Of a DNA stretch of 64,000 bases, positions 52,114-62,474 are shown one piece after another; the stretch's first letter is position 1; the number at the start of each line of letters is the position of its first letter. This DNA comes from Flavobacteriia bacterium (GTDB lineage Bacteria; Bacteroidota; Bacteroidia; Flavobacteriales; Flavobacteriaceae). The translations under genes were made by a program, and so were the position numbers. The DNA is taken from NCBI GenBank assembly GCA_004293165.1, contig RDYL01000007.1, positions 85,445 through 149,444 on the forward strand, given 5' to 3'. Below the pieces are notes generated by a model. It ran no database searches, was not told where the DNA came from, and saw only the letters and a program-made list of their open reading frames with translations.

Positions 52114-53100
52114 TTATGATGATACAATATCGGATACTTTAACCAATTCCATATCAATTTCACTTTGTCCTTTAATAGCTTGTTCTAAAGGAGTTAAGGT
52201 TACTTTATCTTGGTATAAACCTACCATAAAGTTTGATTTTCCTTCTAACAAAGCTTCGACAGCTTTAACACCAAGTCTAGATGCTAAAACTCTATCAAAA
52301 CACGAAGGTGATCCACCACGTTGCATATGTCCTAATACAGAAACCCTTACATCGTATTCGGGCATATTCTCTTCGATATAATCTTTTAATTCAAAAACAT
52401 TTTTACCTATTTTATCCCCTTCAGAAACAACAACAATACTTGATGTTTTTCCAGATTCTTTACTTCGTTTTAATGATTCCACTAATCGATCTAAACCAAA
52501 TGCTTCTTCAGGAATTAAAATTTCTTCAGCTCCGGCACCAATACCTGCATTTAAAGCAATGTGTCCAGCATCTCTTCCCATTACTTCTACAAAAAATAAT
52601 CGATTATGAGAATTTGCTGTATCTCTAATTTTATCGATAGCATCAATTACCGTGTTAAGTGCTGTATCAAAACCTAGTGTATGACTAGTTCCAAAAATAT
52701 CGTTATCAATTGTACCAGGAATACCTATTACTGGAAAACCAAATTCATCATTAAATATTTCAGCTCCTGTAAAACTTCCATCACCACCAATAACTACAAA
52801 TGAATCGATTCCTGCAGCAACAAGATTATTATGGGCTAATTTTCTACCTTCAGCTGTTCTAAAATCTTTAGATCTAGCCGATTTTAAAATAGTTCCTCCT
52901 TTATTAATAATATTTTTAACATCTCTTGGTCCCATAGGCTTAAAATCACCTTCAATCATACCTTGGTAACCTCTATAAATACCTACACATTCTACATTAT
53001 AGTATGCACAAGCTCTGACTACAGCTCTAATAGCAGCATTCATTCCCGGCGAGTCTCCGCCAGAAGTTAAAACACCTATTTTTTTAATTGAATTGGTCAT
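52114..53100 (-). CDS. pfkA: 6-Phosphofructokinase, ATP-dependent
   Basis: PfkA commits fructose-6-phosphate to glycolysis. The 328-residue protein has GVLTSGGDSPGMNAAIRAVV (ATP site), VVIGGDGSFTGAE, the catalytic PGTIDNDI, EVMGRDAGHIAL and the allosteric-site segments. The GGDGS motif after VVIGG marks the ATP rather than the PPi-dependent type. It leads the pfkA-gapA-kinase gene group. The 134 bp upstream to tamB are AT-rich with no clear promoter match. Confidence 0.97.
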   Translation of the reverse strand: MTNSIKKIGVLTSGGDSPGMNAAIRAVVRACAYYNVECVGIYRGYQGMIEGDFKPMGPRDVKNIINKGGTILKSARSKDFRTAEGRKLAHNNLVAAGIDSFVVIGGDGSFTGAEIFNDEFGFPVIGIPGTIDNDIFGTSHTLGFDTALNTVIDAIDKIRDTANSHNRLFFVEVMGRDAGHIALNAGIGAGAEEILIPEEAFGLDRLVESLKRSKESGKTSSIVVVSEGDKIGKNVFELKDYIEENMPEYDVRVSVLGHMQRGGSPSCFDRVLASRLGVKAVEALLEGKSNFMVGLYQDKVTLTPLEQAIKGQSEIDMELVKVSDIVSS

Positions 53101-53234
53101 AATAATTGTTTTATTATGTAAAGTTATAAAACGAAATATAATAAAAACACAATATTTGCTAACTATTTAATAATAGCTGCAAATTCAAACGTTTTCGTTA
53201 ATAAGTTTTTGATTTAAGTACTAAAAAATAAGAA

Positions 53235-56200
53235 TTAATCGATTTCTGGAACTTCAAGTTCCTCTTTAAGTGGTTCTTGTGATTTAGATTTTCTGTTATT
53301 TATGAATTCTATAAATTCTTGAGGGAACTCAGAATCGGGTAAATTATCTTGAGATTTAGATGAATCTTTTTTCTTGTTGCTTTTGAATATTTTTTGCAAC
53401 ATTTCTTTGAACGTATTAAATTCTACGTTATAAGTAATTCCAAGTCCTTGTGTGTATCCAATACCTTCTCCAACATAATTAATATCGTTTTCTCTATTAA
53501 ATACGTGAGCATTTAATGAACCATCTTCATTAAGCTGAATTAATACCTCTAAATTACCAACAATAACAGATTCGGTTACACCGCCCACTGGAACTCCAAC
53601 TTTACCATTTATCGAAATTCGATCGTTTATTCTAGTATTCATGGTTACACCTACTCTATCTGAAATCTCTGTTAATCGATTACCTTGTGAATAATCTAAC
53701 CCTAATTGTAAGTTACTATCGCTATCGGCAAAAAGTCCATTAATTATAGAACTTGCTCCTTCAATTAATGATCCATAGGCTGCGTTACCTGTGGATTCTG
53801 CGGTTACAAATGAACCGGTTGCTAATAAAGCAAAAGCTTGTGTTTGTCGTGAATCTTTATCTTGTAATTTATAATCTATTTCGCTTTTCAATACCGAACT
53901 TACAGTTGGAAAATCAATATTGAAGTCGGGTTGCGGATTACTTAAATTTCCATTCAGTAAAATAGTCACATTTGTATCTACCTTTCTATTAAACGAAGCA
54001 CTTTCTACTAAAACTGCAGGATTAGCCATTGTTTTATAGGTTGCTTTTAAATCTAAAACCGCATTCATTGGTTGTCCATCCCAACGAATTGTACCGCCTT
54101 TTTCAACATTAAATTTTTTATCAATTACACCACCGTATTTAAAATTGTATTCTCCTTCTTGTACTTGAAAATCGCCATACATTTCAAATTTACCGAGTGT
54201 GTTGATATTCATTTGCATTGAACCATACCCTTTGCCTTTCATGGCATGTCCTGTTTCTCTATTCAGTATGATTTCAATATCTGTATCAGTGTCAATATCA
54301 AAATTAAAATCAAGTTCAATTCCTTCATATCGTCTATCTTTAGCTATATTTTCAGCAAGAGATTTTTGAAACTCTTGAACCGTCATAAAATTAATAAAAG
54401 AAGTATTTCCTAAATCTTCTTCATCATTTACAGGAATTTTAATTGAGGTTCCTTTTTCAGATTCACCAGCCACTTTAATATTTAAAGCATTTATTTCTCC
54501 TGTAATACTGGCTTTACCTTTCATAAAAGCGGTACCATAATAGTATGCATCTTCAGCATCTTTGGTATCTAAGGCTAAAATATTATCAGAAATTAAATGT
54601 AAATCCAATTCCCAATCACCTAATTTTTCATGCTTAATAGTACCATCAATTACTCCTTTAGTATTGTATTTTGTATCTGTTACTTCAATTTTCCGCAAGC
54701 TAAATTGATGTTCTGTTAAATCTACAATTGCATTTTTTTCAAACGCATAATCGATATTAAGATATGGCACACGCATGCCTGCATTGTTAAGATATAATCG
54801 CCCATCAATTTCAGGATTAGAATATGACCCTCCAATAGTAGTTCTACCAGTTGCATTACCTCTAACATCTGATAAAACACTTCCTAAAAGTGAACCAAAA
54901 GGTGCCAAATTAAAGGCTTCAAAACCAGCTTGTAAATCCAAACTAGATTGATCTCCAACAAAATTTACATTTCCATCTAAGAAAAAGTGTTCTTTACCAT
55001 CTTGCTTCAAACTTGAATTGACTTTAAATTGATTAAAATATTCGTTTCCTTCAATTTTAAAGTCTAAATCGCCCAATAAAAACTGATTAATTTTTAAACT
55101 ATCGATGGTAAGATTGGAAATAGGATCATATTTATTGTTATCCTGCTTGTAAGTAATATTTCCATTAACCTTTCCTCCAAATGACAAACTATCTAAAGAA
55201 GGTGTAATTTTATTTAAATCAACATCTTCAAAAGATAATTTAAAATCTTTATAGGTAGAATCTCTCATTGTTCCTACAAAATTAATTATTTGATCGTTGT
55301 GCGATAAACTTAATTTTTCAAAGTTGAAATCGGTAAGATCTTTATTAAATATAATTTTATTATCTGTAGTTTCCCCTTCATTAATAAACCACATATAATC
55401 TTTAAATTTAATTTCAGATTTTTTAAAGCCAACAATAGATTGTTTGTCTTCATTAATAGTATGATATAAATTCAAATCATAGCTATCCTGCCCCTTTAGT
55501 CCACCTTTAAACTCAGAACGCACAAACAACGTATCATTAAGCGTTACATTAATCAAATTAAAATCAGTAATTTTATATTTATCATTTTTAATAGAATCAA
55601 TCGAAATATAAGCGTTATATAAAGGATTTTTATTATCAATATCAATTTTAATATTATCTATCGAATTTTCATAAACTACAATGTTTGGAGATGTAAAATC
55701 GAAAACAAATTGTCCTTCATCGCCATTAATTTTACCTTCTAATTTGGTGTTTTCAGATATTTTTACTTCGGGCAAAATTATCTCGACAATTTTATCGTAA
55801 ACTGTCAAATCAAAATCAATGAACTGTCCTTTTTCTAACTTATTTGGAGCATAATTAGCATACAAACTTCCCAGTGCATTTTCAACCATTTTCTGCACTT
55901 GATTCACTTTATATTTTCCAACAATTTTTCCTGTAATAATATCGGGAGAATTGATTTCAATGGTTCTCACTTTTTCTGCATCAAAAGTTGAGGTAATTTC
56001 GAAATCATCTAAAAAGTACGCGTCTTTATTATTTTGATATGAAACACTTTTGACTTGCAAGATACCCGCTAAATCATTTATAGAATTTCCATTTGCCTTA
56101 AAGTTAATATTTCCTTTAAAAATAGAAATTGAGTCTGAATCTATAAATTTTAATGCATATAAATTAGCATAATCAATTTGTGTTTTAAAATCGTATTTCT

Positions 56201-57770
56201 TTGCTTTCAAACTTAAGTCTACAATTCCATCAAAATCCATTTTTAAGTTTGGATCGTTGCTATTAAAATAACCTTTATAATAAGGCATTTTCATACTACC
56301 ATCAACTGTAATATTTTGATAATTATAACCGTTGTAATAGAATTTATAAATCTTCCCTTTAATAGCAGTATTTAATAATTTTTGCGTAAAACCTTTTCCA
56401 TTCACATCTAAATCAAGGGTAGTTTTCCCAATATCATTTTGACTTAAAAGTGTTCCTAAATCAAACGTTTCAAGTTTAATATTTCCTTGATAAGAAGCAT
56501 TATCAATGTTATCAATGTTTTGCATGGCTAAATTAGCTTGCAAATACCCCAATTGAGACATCATTAAAACGTCAGCATTGATAATTTTCTGTGTCAATTC
56601 TACAGCTCCTGAAATATCTACTGTACCAAATTTTGACAATACAGAAGGTAGATTCTTTCCTAAAATTTGAGGCATTATAGCCTTTAAATTTTCGTAATTT
56701 GAAACTACTCTATTAAAATTTCCTTTCATGTAAAACTTTTGATGTTCTTTACCAAAAAGATTTTGAAAGTTAACGGTACCAATAATTTCTGACTGATTTT
56801 TATCAACTAACTTTAAATTATAGGTCGTAAAATTATTAAGTGTTCCTACTAGATGCGTGTCAAGATAAAACATATTGTTTTTTCCAAACTCATTATAAAA
56901 ATAATTCAAATCATTAGAAGCAATGGCTGCTTTGTCGAATTGAACATCAAAAATTACTTTATTATTAAAATCAGCAAAATCTTTTCGATCATATTTCAAT
57001 TCCACTCTTCCTTTCATCTCAGAGTGTTTTGTTTTCATGGCTAACCTTTCTAGTAAAATATTCTTTTTAGTATAAGTAAAATCTGCTGTAATATCCTCTA
57101 CCTTTAATCCTCTATGATCGTTAAACGATAACTTATCGATAAAAGTGGTAACATTAGCTCCTTTAATAAAGAAATCCTCAATTTTACCATTAAGCTTTGT
57201 AAAATCAACTATTTTTGGAGTTTGAAGATTATGATCAATATACTGAAAGCGACTGTTAAATACAGTCATTTTATTGGCTTTCATTCTAAATTTTCCCGAT
57301 GAAGGCGAACCATCATCAAAAGCCTCAATAAATTTGTCTAGATTAGTGTAATCTTCATTTTTATAATTCACCAAACGCACATCCAAACCATGCAATACCA
57401 CATTATTCATGAAGGGATGTCCCGGATCATATAACTTTTTAAAACTTAGAATAGAAGTATTTAATTTTTTGATGTAAAATAAAGTGTCCTTATGATGATC
57501 TAAGACTAAAACATCTCCCAACTTTACGCTTCCAAAAGGTGTGATAGCTACTTTTCCAATGGTAATATTAGTTCCATACGATTTATTTATACTATCGGTT
57601 GCATATTTTCCCAAATAAGTTTGTACCGAAGGTAACGATAAAAGTATACCCATCAGCAGCAACAATAGGAGAATCCCTATAATTATTCGAAATACTATTT
57701 TTTTAAATTTTTTGATACAATCTTTTGTTTTAAATTTGCAATCAATTCCCTTTAAGTAGTAATCCAACAA
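53235..57770 (-). CDS. tamB: TamB-like translocation and assembly module protein
   Basis: The 1511-residue protein has an N-terminal membrane anchor (about residues 29-47, RIIIGILLLLLLMGILL) and AsmA-like repeats. A long beta-helical region and the C-terminal DUF490/TamB domain (about 1080-1440) follow, with TFKEMLQKIFKSNKKK near the end. TamB-type proteins bridge inner and outer membranes to move lipids or help assembly of outer membrane proteins. The frame has no ATG before the anchor; the first codons are TTG at 57770 and 57767, so a TTG start is needed. A -7 element overlaps it. Confidence 0.9.
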   Translation of the reverse strand: MLDYYLKGIDCKFKTKDCIKKFKKIVFRIIIGILLLLLLMGILLSLPSVQTYLGKYATDSINKSYGTNITIGKVAITPFGSVKLGDVLVLDHHKDTLFYIKKLNTSILSFKKLYDPGHPFMNNVVLHGLDVRLVNYKNEDYTNLDKFIEAFDDGSPSSGKFRMKANKMTVFNSRFQYIDHNLQTPKIVDFTKLNGKIEDFFIKGANVTTFIDKLSFNDHRGLKVEDITADFTYTKKNILLERLAMKTKHSEMKGRVELKYDRKDFADFNNKVIFDVQFDKAAIASNDLNYFYNEFGKNNMFYLDTHLVGTLNNFTTYNLKLVDKNQSEIIGTVNFQNLFGKEHQKFYMKGNFNRVVSNYENLKAIMPQILGKNLPSVLSKFGTVDISGAVELTQKIINADVLMMSQLGYLQANLAMQNIDNIDNASYQGNIKLETFDLGTLLSQNDIGKTTLDLDVNGKGFTQKLLNTAIKGKIYKFYYNGYNYQNITVDGSMKMPYYKGYFNSNDPNLKMDFDGIVDLSLKAKKYDFKTQIDYANLYALKFIDSDSISIFKGNINFKANGNSINDLAGILQVKSVSYQNNKDAYFLDDFEITSTFDAEKVRTIEINSPDIITGKIVGKYKVNQVQKMVENALGSLYANYAPNKLEKGQFIDFDLTVYDKIVEIILPEVKISENTKLEGKINGDEGQFVFDFTSPNIVVYENSIDNIKIDIDNKNPLYNAYISIDSIKNDKYKITDFNLINVTLNDTLFVRSEFKGGLKGQDSYDLNLYHTINEDKQSIVGFKKSEIKFKDYMWFINEGETTDNKIIFNKDLTDFNFEKLSLSHNDQIINFVGTMRDSTYKDFKLSFEDVDLNKITPSLDSLSFGGKVNGNITYKQDNNKYDPISNLTIDSLKINQFLLGDLDFKIEGNEYFNQFKVNSSLKQDGKEHFFLDGNVNFVGDQSSLDLQAGFEAFNLAPFGSLLGSVLSDVRGNATGRTTIGGSYSNPEIDGRLYLNNAGMRVPYLNIDYAFEKNAIVDLTEHQFSLRKIEVTDTKYNTKGVIDGTIKHEKLGDWELDLHLISDNILALDTKDAEDAYYYGTAFMKGKASITGEINALNIKVAGESEKGTSIKIPVNDEEDLGNTSFINFMTVQEFQKSLAENIAKDRRYEGIELDFNFDIDTDTDIEIILNRETGHAMKGKGYGSMQMNINTLGKFEMYGDFQVQEGEYNFKYGGVIDKKFNVEKGGTIRWDGQPMNAVLDLKATYKTMANPAVLVESASFNRKVDTNVTILLNGNLSNPQPDFNIDFPTVSSVLKSEIDYKLQDKDSRQTQAFALLATGSFVTAESTGNAAYGSLIEGASSIINGLFADSDSNLQLGLDYSQGNRLTEISDRVGVTMNTRINDRISINGKVGVPVGGVTESVIVGNLEVLIQLNEDGSLNAHVFNRENDINYVGEGIGYTQGLGITYNVEFNTFKEMLQKIFKSNKKKDSSKSQDNLPDSEFPQEFIEFINNRKSKSQEPLKEELEVPEID

Positions 57771-57775
57771 AAATA
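57768..57775 (-). promoter_or_regulatory. Possible -7 element at the tamB start
   Basis: The minus strand reads TATTTTTG, which matches TAnnTTTG but overlaps the TTG start at 57770. Either the true start lies downstream or this match is chance. Confidence 0.25.
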
Positions 57776-57828
57776 AGAAATTTTGTAAGATAATTTACAA
57801 TATCTTTAATTCAAATTTCGTGCCTAAA

Positions 57829-58851
57829 ATGTCTGAAAAAAATATTTATACGTTAGCTATTGAAAGTTCGTGTGATGACACCGCTGCAGCTGTACTTTGT
57901 AACGATGTTGTGTTGTCAAATGTTGTTGCTCGACAAGCAATTCACGAAGAATATGGTGGTGTTGTACCTGAATTAGCTTCTAGAGCTCACCAACAAAATA
58001 TTGTTCCGGTAGTAGATGTAGCCCTAAAAAAAGCGGGAATTACAAAAAACGACCTAAACTGTATCGCCTTTACTCAAGGTCCAGGATTAATGGGTTCACT
58101 TTTAGTAGGAGGCTCTTTTGCGAAATCAATGAGTATGGCTTTGGATATTCCGTTGATTGCAATTAATCACATGAAAGCGCATATTTTAGCACATTTTATT
58201 GCTGAAGAAAATTATGAGAAGCCTACATTCCCTTTTTTAGCCTTAACTATTTCAGGAGGACATACCCAAATTGTAAAAGTGAGTAGTTTTTTTGATATGG
58301 AAATTATTGGAGAAACAACTGATGATGCGGTAGGAGAAGCGTTCGACAAGAGTGCTAAAATATTAGGACTTCCCTATCCTGGCGGTCCTTTAATTGATAA
58401 ATTTGCGCAAGAAGGTAATCCAAAAGCTTTTCCTTTTACCAAACCAAAAGTTCCTGGATTAAACTTTAGTTTTAGCGGTTTAAAAACCCAAATTTTATAT
58501 TTTATTCAGAAAAATGTTGCTTTAAACCCCGATTTTGTGGCTGAAAACAAAGCGGATATTTGTGCTTCTATTCAGTATACTATTATTGCTATTTTAATGG
58601 ATAAATTAAAACTAGCGGTTGCTGAAACTGGAATTAATCAGATAGCTATTGGTGGCGGTGTTTCGGCCAATTCAGGAATTAGAACCACATTGAAGGAGGC
58701 TGAAAAAAAATATGGATGGAAGACCTATATTCCAAAATTTGAATACACTACCGATAATGCTGCCATGATTGGAATTGTTGGGTATTATAACTTCTTAGAA
58801 GGAAATTTTAGTAACGCCAAAATAACTTCTAAAGCACGAATTGAATTTTAA
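57829..58851 (+). CDS. tsaD: tRNA N6-threonylcarbamoyladenosine transferase
   Basis: TsaD transfers the threonylcarbamoyl group to A37 of ANN-decoding tRNAs. The 340 residues contain SSCDDTAAAVL at the N-terminus, the metal-binding HxxxH in NHMKAHILAHF, the TISGGHTQIV loop, and IAIGGGVSANSGIR. An in-frame GTG at 57820 would add MPK, but the ATG at 57829 (MSEKNIYTLA) matches normal starts. It leads a run of plus-strand genes and is divergent from tamB. Confidence 0.96.
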   Translation: MSEKNIYTLAIESSCDDTAAAVLCNDVVLSNVVARQAIHEEYGGVVPELASRAHQQNIVPVVDVALKKAGITKNDLNCIAFTQGPGLMGSLLVGGSFAKSMSMALDIPLIAINHMKAHILAHFIAEENYEKPTFPFLALTISGGHTQIVKVSSFFDMEIIGETTDDAVGEAFDKSAKILGLPYPGGPLIDKFAQEGNPKAFPFTKPKVPGLNFSFSGLKTQILYFIQKNVALNPDFVAENKADICASIQYTIIAILMDKLKLAVAETGINQIAIGGGVSANSGIRTTLKEAEKKYGWKTYIPKFEYTTDNAAMIGIVGYYNFLEGNFSNAKITSKARIEF

Positions 58852-58856
58852 AAACT

Positions 58857-59561
58857 ATGCAACTATTCTATAATTCAGAAATAAAAAAAAGTGACAAAAC
58901 CTTCTTTTTCGATAAAGAAGAAAGTAAACATATAGTTAAAGTATTACGTAAAAAGGAAGGTGATAAAGTATTTATTACAAATGGATTAGGCTACTTATTT
59001 GAATCAGAAATAATTATGGCTTCCGAAAAAAAATGTGAAGTAAAAATCACTAAGGAAACTTTTCAAGAACCCAATACGTTTTACACCCATATTGCCGTTG
59101 CTCCTACCAAAATGAACGACCGTTTAGAGTGGTTTTTAGAAAAAGCAACCGAAATTGGTATTCACGAAATTACACCAATTATCTGTGATCATTCGGAACG
59201 AAAAGTGTATAAAATTGATCGAGCTGAAAAAATCATTCAAGCCGCAATGAAACAATCACTTCATTATTATATTCCTAAAATTAATGAACCCGTTTCACTT
59301 TCGCAATTCATAAAATCAAACATAACAGGACAAAAATTCATTGCTCATTGTGAAGAAACGGATAAAAAATCGTTTAAAAATGAAGTCAAAAGAGACGAAA
59401 AAATCACTATTCTAATTGGACCAGAAGGTGATTTTTCTACAAAAGAAATCAATTTCGCTATTGAAAATAAATTTATTCCTGTAACTTTGGGAAATACAAG
59501 ATTACGAACCGAAACAGCAGCTTTAGTTGCTTGTCATACAATTGCCTTGATAAATGAATAA
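58857..59561 (+). CDS. rsmE: 16S rRNA (uracil1498-N3)-methyltransferase
   Basis: RsmE makes m3U1498 in the 16S rRNA decoding region. The 234-residue SPOUT-fold protein has an N-terminal PUA-like domain (ESKHIVKVLRKKEGD) and the trefoil-knot SAM site ILIGPEGDFS and LGNTRLRTETAALVA at the C-terminus. It starts 5 bp after tsaD, so two translation-linked modification genes share a transcript. Confidence 0.95.
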   Translation: MQLFYNSEIKKSDKTFFFDKEESKHIVKVLRKKEGDKVFITNGLGYLFESEIIMASEKKCEVKITKETFQEPNTFYTHIAVAPTKMNDRLEWFLEKATEIGIHEITPIICDHSERKVYKIDRAEKIIQAAMKQSLHYYIPKINEPVSLSQFIKSNITGQKFIAHCEETDKKSFKNEVKRDEKITILIGPEGDFSTKEINFAIENKFIPVTLGNTRLRTETAALVACHTIALINE

Positions 59562-60189
59562 ATTGATTTTATTATTATTAGTTTTTAACTTAGGATTTTC
59601 CCAAGAAATTGCAGTTGCTAAATATGCTGGTGGCGGCGATTGGTATGCAAATCCGACTTCATTGCCTAATTTAGCTAAATTCTGTAACCAAAATATCAAT
59701 ACATCAATAAACACAAAAGTTGCTACGGTTGAAGTGGGAAGTGCCGAAATATTTACGTATCCTTTTGTTCACATGACAGGTCATGGCAATGTGGTTTTTA
59801 GTGCAAATGATGCAATAAATCTAAGAAACTACATTACTTCTGGTGGATTTTTACATATTGATGATAATTACGGAATGGATGAATTTATTAGAAAAGAAAT
59901 TAAAAAAATATTTCCCGATAATCCATTGACAGAAATTCCTTCTAATCATCTTATTTTTAAAGAACCATTTAGTTTTTCGAGTGGTTTACCTAAAATTCAT
60001 GAGCACGATAACAAAAAACCTCAAGCTTTTGGCATTTTTATAGAAGGTAGAATAGCATTGCTTTATACTTATGAAACGGATTTAGGGGATGGCTGGGAAG
60101 ATTCTGAAGTGCATAATAACCCACAAACTGTAAGAGAAAAAGCGCTAAAAATGGGTGCTAATATTATCAATTACGCTTTTAAAAATTAA
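59554..60189 (+). CDS. Exported DUF4159 family protein
   Basis: The 211-residue protein has a signal peptide (MNKLILLLLVFNLGFSQ). The mature domain has AKYAGGGDWYANPTSLPNL, FVHMTGHGNVVFS, RNYITSGGFLHIDDNYG and a C-terminal LGDGWEDSEVHN, all typical of DUF4159. The fold is flavodoxin/GATase-like, related to proteins in membrane complexes with MoxR ATPases, but none is near. It overlaps rsmE by 8 bp. Confidence 0.85.
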   Translation: MNKLILLLLVFNLGFSQEIAVAKYAGGGDWYANPTSLPNLAKFCNQNINTSINTKVATVEVGSAEIFTYPFVHMTGHGNVVFSANDAINLRNYITSGGFLHIDDNYGMDEFIRKEIKKIFPDNPLTEIPSNHLIFKEPFSFSSGLPKIHEHDNKKPQAFGIFIEGRIALLYTYETDLGDGWEDSEVHNNPQTVREKALKMGANIINYAFKN

Positions 60190-60193
60190 TAGT

Positions 60194-61288
60194 ATGACTT
60201 CAAAAGAAATTTCACTTGGAATAGTAAAAGCAGTTGCAATATTAATTGCAAGCGGTTTAGCTTTGTTTTTTTTATTTAAAATTTCTTCAGTTTTAATCTA
60301 TTGTATTATCGCGATTGTGATTTCATTATTATTAAATCCTTTAGTAAATTTTTTAAAACGAAAATTAAAGTTCAAAAACACACTCGCTGTAATTACTGCA
60401 ATACTCATAGCTTTTCTTGTGATTTCTGGATTTATTTTACTTTTTGTTCCTCTTTTACTAGCACAAGGTAAAAACTTATCATTGTTAGATGTTACCACCT
60501 TAGAAAAAAACTATCATATATTACTTCAAAACATTACCCTGTTTTTAGACTCATATAACGTAAATACCAAGCAACTCATTCAAAACAGTAAACTATCTTC
60601 GTTTACAACATTTGAGTTTATACCAAACTTCATAAACAGTTTTTTTAGCACTTTAGGAAATTTTAGTATGGGCTTTGCTTCGGTCTTATTTATAACCTTT
60701 TTTATTTTGAAGGAAAGCGAATCTTTTTATTTGAAATTTAAAAATATTTTACCCGATAATCAAAAAGAAAAAATATTACATTCTGTCAAAGAAATTAATC
60801 ATTTACTATCGCGCTACTTTCTTGGTTTATTATTACAGTTAACAATTATTATGATTTTATATCTAGTTGTTTTCCTGATTTTTGGCGTAGAAAATGCAAT
60901 TATAATAGCCTTATTGTGTGCAATTTTCAATATTGTACCATATGTTGGACCTCTAATTGCTTCTGTAGTGGCTGGTTTATTAGTTATGACAAGCGGAATC
61001 GGTGCGGGTGCAGACTTTGTAAACGAAACACTTCCAACCGCAATTTATGTTTTAATCGGAATGTCATTAGTTCAAGTAATTGACAATAATTTTAGTTCAC
61101 CTTTAATTTTTTCTAAAAGTACCAATTCACATCCATTAGAAATTTTCTTAATCATCTTGATGGCAGGAATTTTATTTGGGATAACTGGAATGATTATCGC
61201 TGTTCCATTTTACACTTCATTAAAAGTTATTGGGAAAGAATTTTTTCCGGAAAATAAAGTCATTAAAGCACTTACAAAAAACTTATAA
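60194..61288 (+). CDS. AI-2E family transporter
   Basis: The 364-residue protein has eight predicted membrane helices in the arrangement of the AI-2E transporter family (PF01594). Two N-terminal helices precede a coiled stretch, and a conserved pair around NIVPYVGPLIASVVAGLLVM (about 254-273) and LEIFLIILMAGILFGITGMI (about 314-333) follow. Members export or exchange small molecules, some acting as Na+/H+ antiporters; the substrate is unknown. I chose the ATG at 60194 because the longer start lies inside the preceding gene. Confidence 0.9.
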   Translation: MTSKEISLGIVKAVAILIASGLALFFLFKISSVLIYCIIAIVISLLLNPLVNFLKRKLKFKNTLAVITAILIAFLVISGFILLFVPLLLAQGKNLSLLDVTTLEKNYHILLQNITLFLDSYNVNTKQLIQNSKLSSFTTFEFIPNFINSFFSTLGNFSMGFASVLFITFFILKESESFYLKFKNILPDNQKEKILHSVKEINHLLSRYFLGLLLQLTIIMILYLVVFLIFGVENAIIIALLCAIFNIVPYVGPLIASVVAGLLVMTSGIGAGADFVNETLPTAIYVLIGMSLVQVIDNNFSSPLIFSKSTNSHPLEIFLIILMAGILFGITGMIIAVPFYTSLKVIGKEFFPENKVIKALTKNL

Positions 61289-61290
61289 TT

Positions 61291-62469
61291 TTGAATATTG
61301 AAGAACTTTTACAGCCTAAAATTCAAGATTTTATTACCGAAAATTTAGGTACTGATAGCGTAAAATTAGCTTTAAAGAGAAACCCTTTTCCTGAAGTTTC
61401 TTATGCCGAAATTATCAACCAAATTATTTCAAAAAAGAAGGCTAAAGAAAAATTAACCACCTGGTTTTCAAAAACCAACATAATTTATCCTGAAAAAATT
61501 TCTATTGAGCAAACTTCCTCAGAAAGTACTGCAAACTATAAATCTTCATTGGTTTCAGGTGAAAAATTAATCGATTGTACAGGCGGATTTGGAATAGACG
61601 ATTATTATTTTTCAAAACAATTCAAAACGGTAATTCATTGCGAATTAAATGCCGATTTATCTCAAATTGTAAAACATAATTGTGAAGTTTTAAAAGTAAG
61701 TAATATTGAATGTTATCAAGGCGACAGCACAGAAATTTTAAAACAATTAAATCAGAAATTCGATTGCATTTACATCGATCCTTCCAGAAGAAATGACGCC
61801 AAAGGCAAAGTTTTTATGCTGGCCGATTGTTTGCCAAACGTAGTGGATTTACAAGATTTTTACTTTCAATTTACCAATGCTATTTTAATCAAGACTGCAC
61901 CTATTTTAGATTTGCAAGCTGGATTATTAGAATTAAAAAATGTAGTCCAAATTCATATTGTGGCGGTAGATAACGAAGTAAAAGAGTTGCTTTGGAAAAT
62001 AGAAAAAAACTTTAATGAATCACCAGAAATCATAGCTGTAAATATTGAAAAAAGTAACCCTTCAATTACTAAAATTGAAAGTTCAAAATCGTATTCAGCC
62101 CGTTATAGTTTACCAAAAAAATATCTGTACGAACCTAATGCTGCTTTAATGAAATCAGGTGGTTTTGAAGCGGTTTCAGAATTGTTTACTGTGAGTAAAT
62201 TACACCAACATTCGCATTTATACACTACGGAAGAAATAACAGCTTTTCCAGGAAGAAAATTTCAAATTGATACAATGATACCGTTTCAGAAAAAAGAAAT
62301 TGCACACTATATCCAAGGAAAAAAAATGAATGTTTCAACTCGAAATTTCCCCATAAAACCCGAAGAAATTAAAAAGAAATATAAAATTCAAGATGGTGGA
62401 ACCATTTTTGCTTTTTTTACTACCAATTTGAATAATGAAAAAATAATTTTACTTTGCACCAAATTATAA
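61291..62469 (+). CDS. SAM-dependent methyltransferase with THUMP-like domain
   Basis: The 392-residue protein has a Rossmann core with DCTGGFGIDDYYFSK (SAM site), VIHCELNADLSQIVKHN, and CIYIDPSRR, the equivalent of an NPPF/DPP-type catalytic loop. The C-terminus (about 300-392) is the THUMP-like domain seen in relatives, suggesting RNA as substrate. It begins with TTG at 61291, 2 bp after the AI-2E stop; no ATG is available nearby. It is most likely an RNA methyltransferase of unknown target. Confidence 0.82.
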   Translation: MNIEELLQPKIQDFITENLGTDSVKLALKRNPFPEVSYAEIINQIISKKKAKEKLTTWFSKTNIIYPEKISIEQTSSESTANYKSSLVSGEKLIDCTGGFGIDDYYFSKQFKTVIHCELNADLSQIVKHNCEVLKVSNIECYQGDSTEILKQLNQKFDCIYIDPSRRNDAKGKVFMLADCLPNVVDLQDFYFQFTNAILIKTAPILDLQAGLLELKNVVQIHIVAVDNEVKELLWKIEKNFNESPEIIAVNIEKSNPSITKIESSKSYSARYSLPKKYLYEPNAALMKSGGFEAVSELFTVSKLHQHSHLYTTEEITAFPGRKFQIDTMIPFQKKEIAHYIQGKKMNVSTRNFPIKPEEIKKKYKIQDGGTIFAFFTTNLNNEKIILLCTKL

Positions 62470-62474
62470 TCCAA

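Noticed and set aside
52281..52628. Plus-strand frame of 115 codons opposite pfkA
   Set aside because: It is antisense to a highly conserved enzyme gene and rich in Leu, Gln and His as expected from reverse reading.
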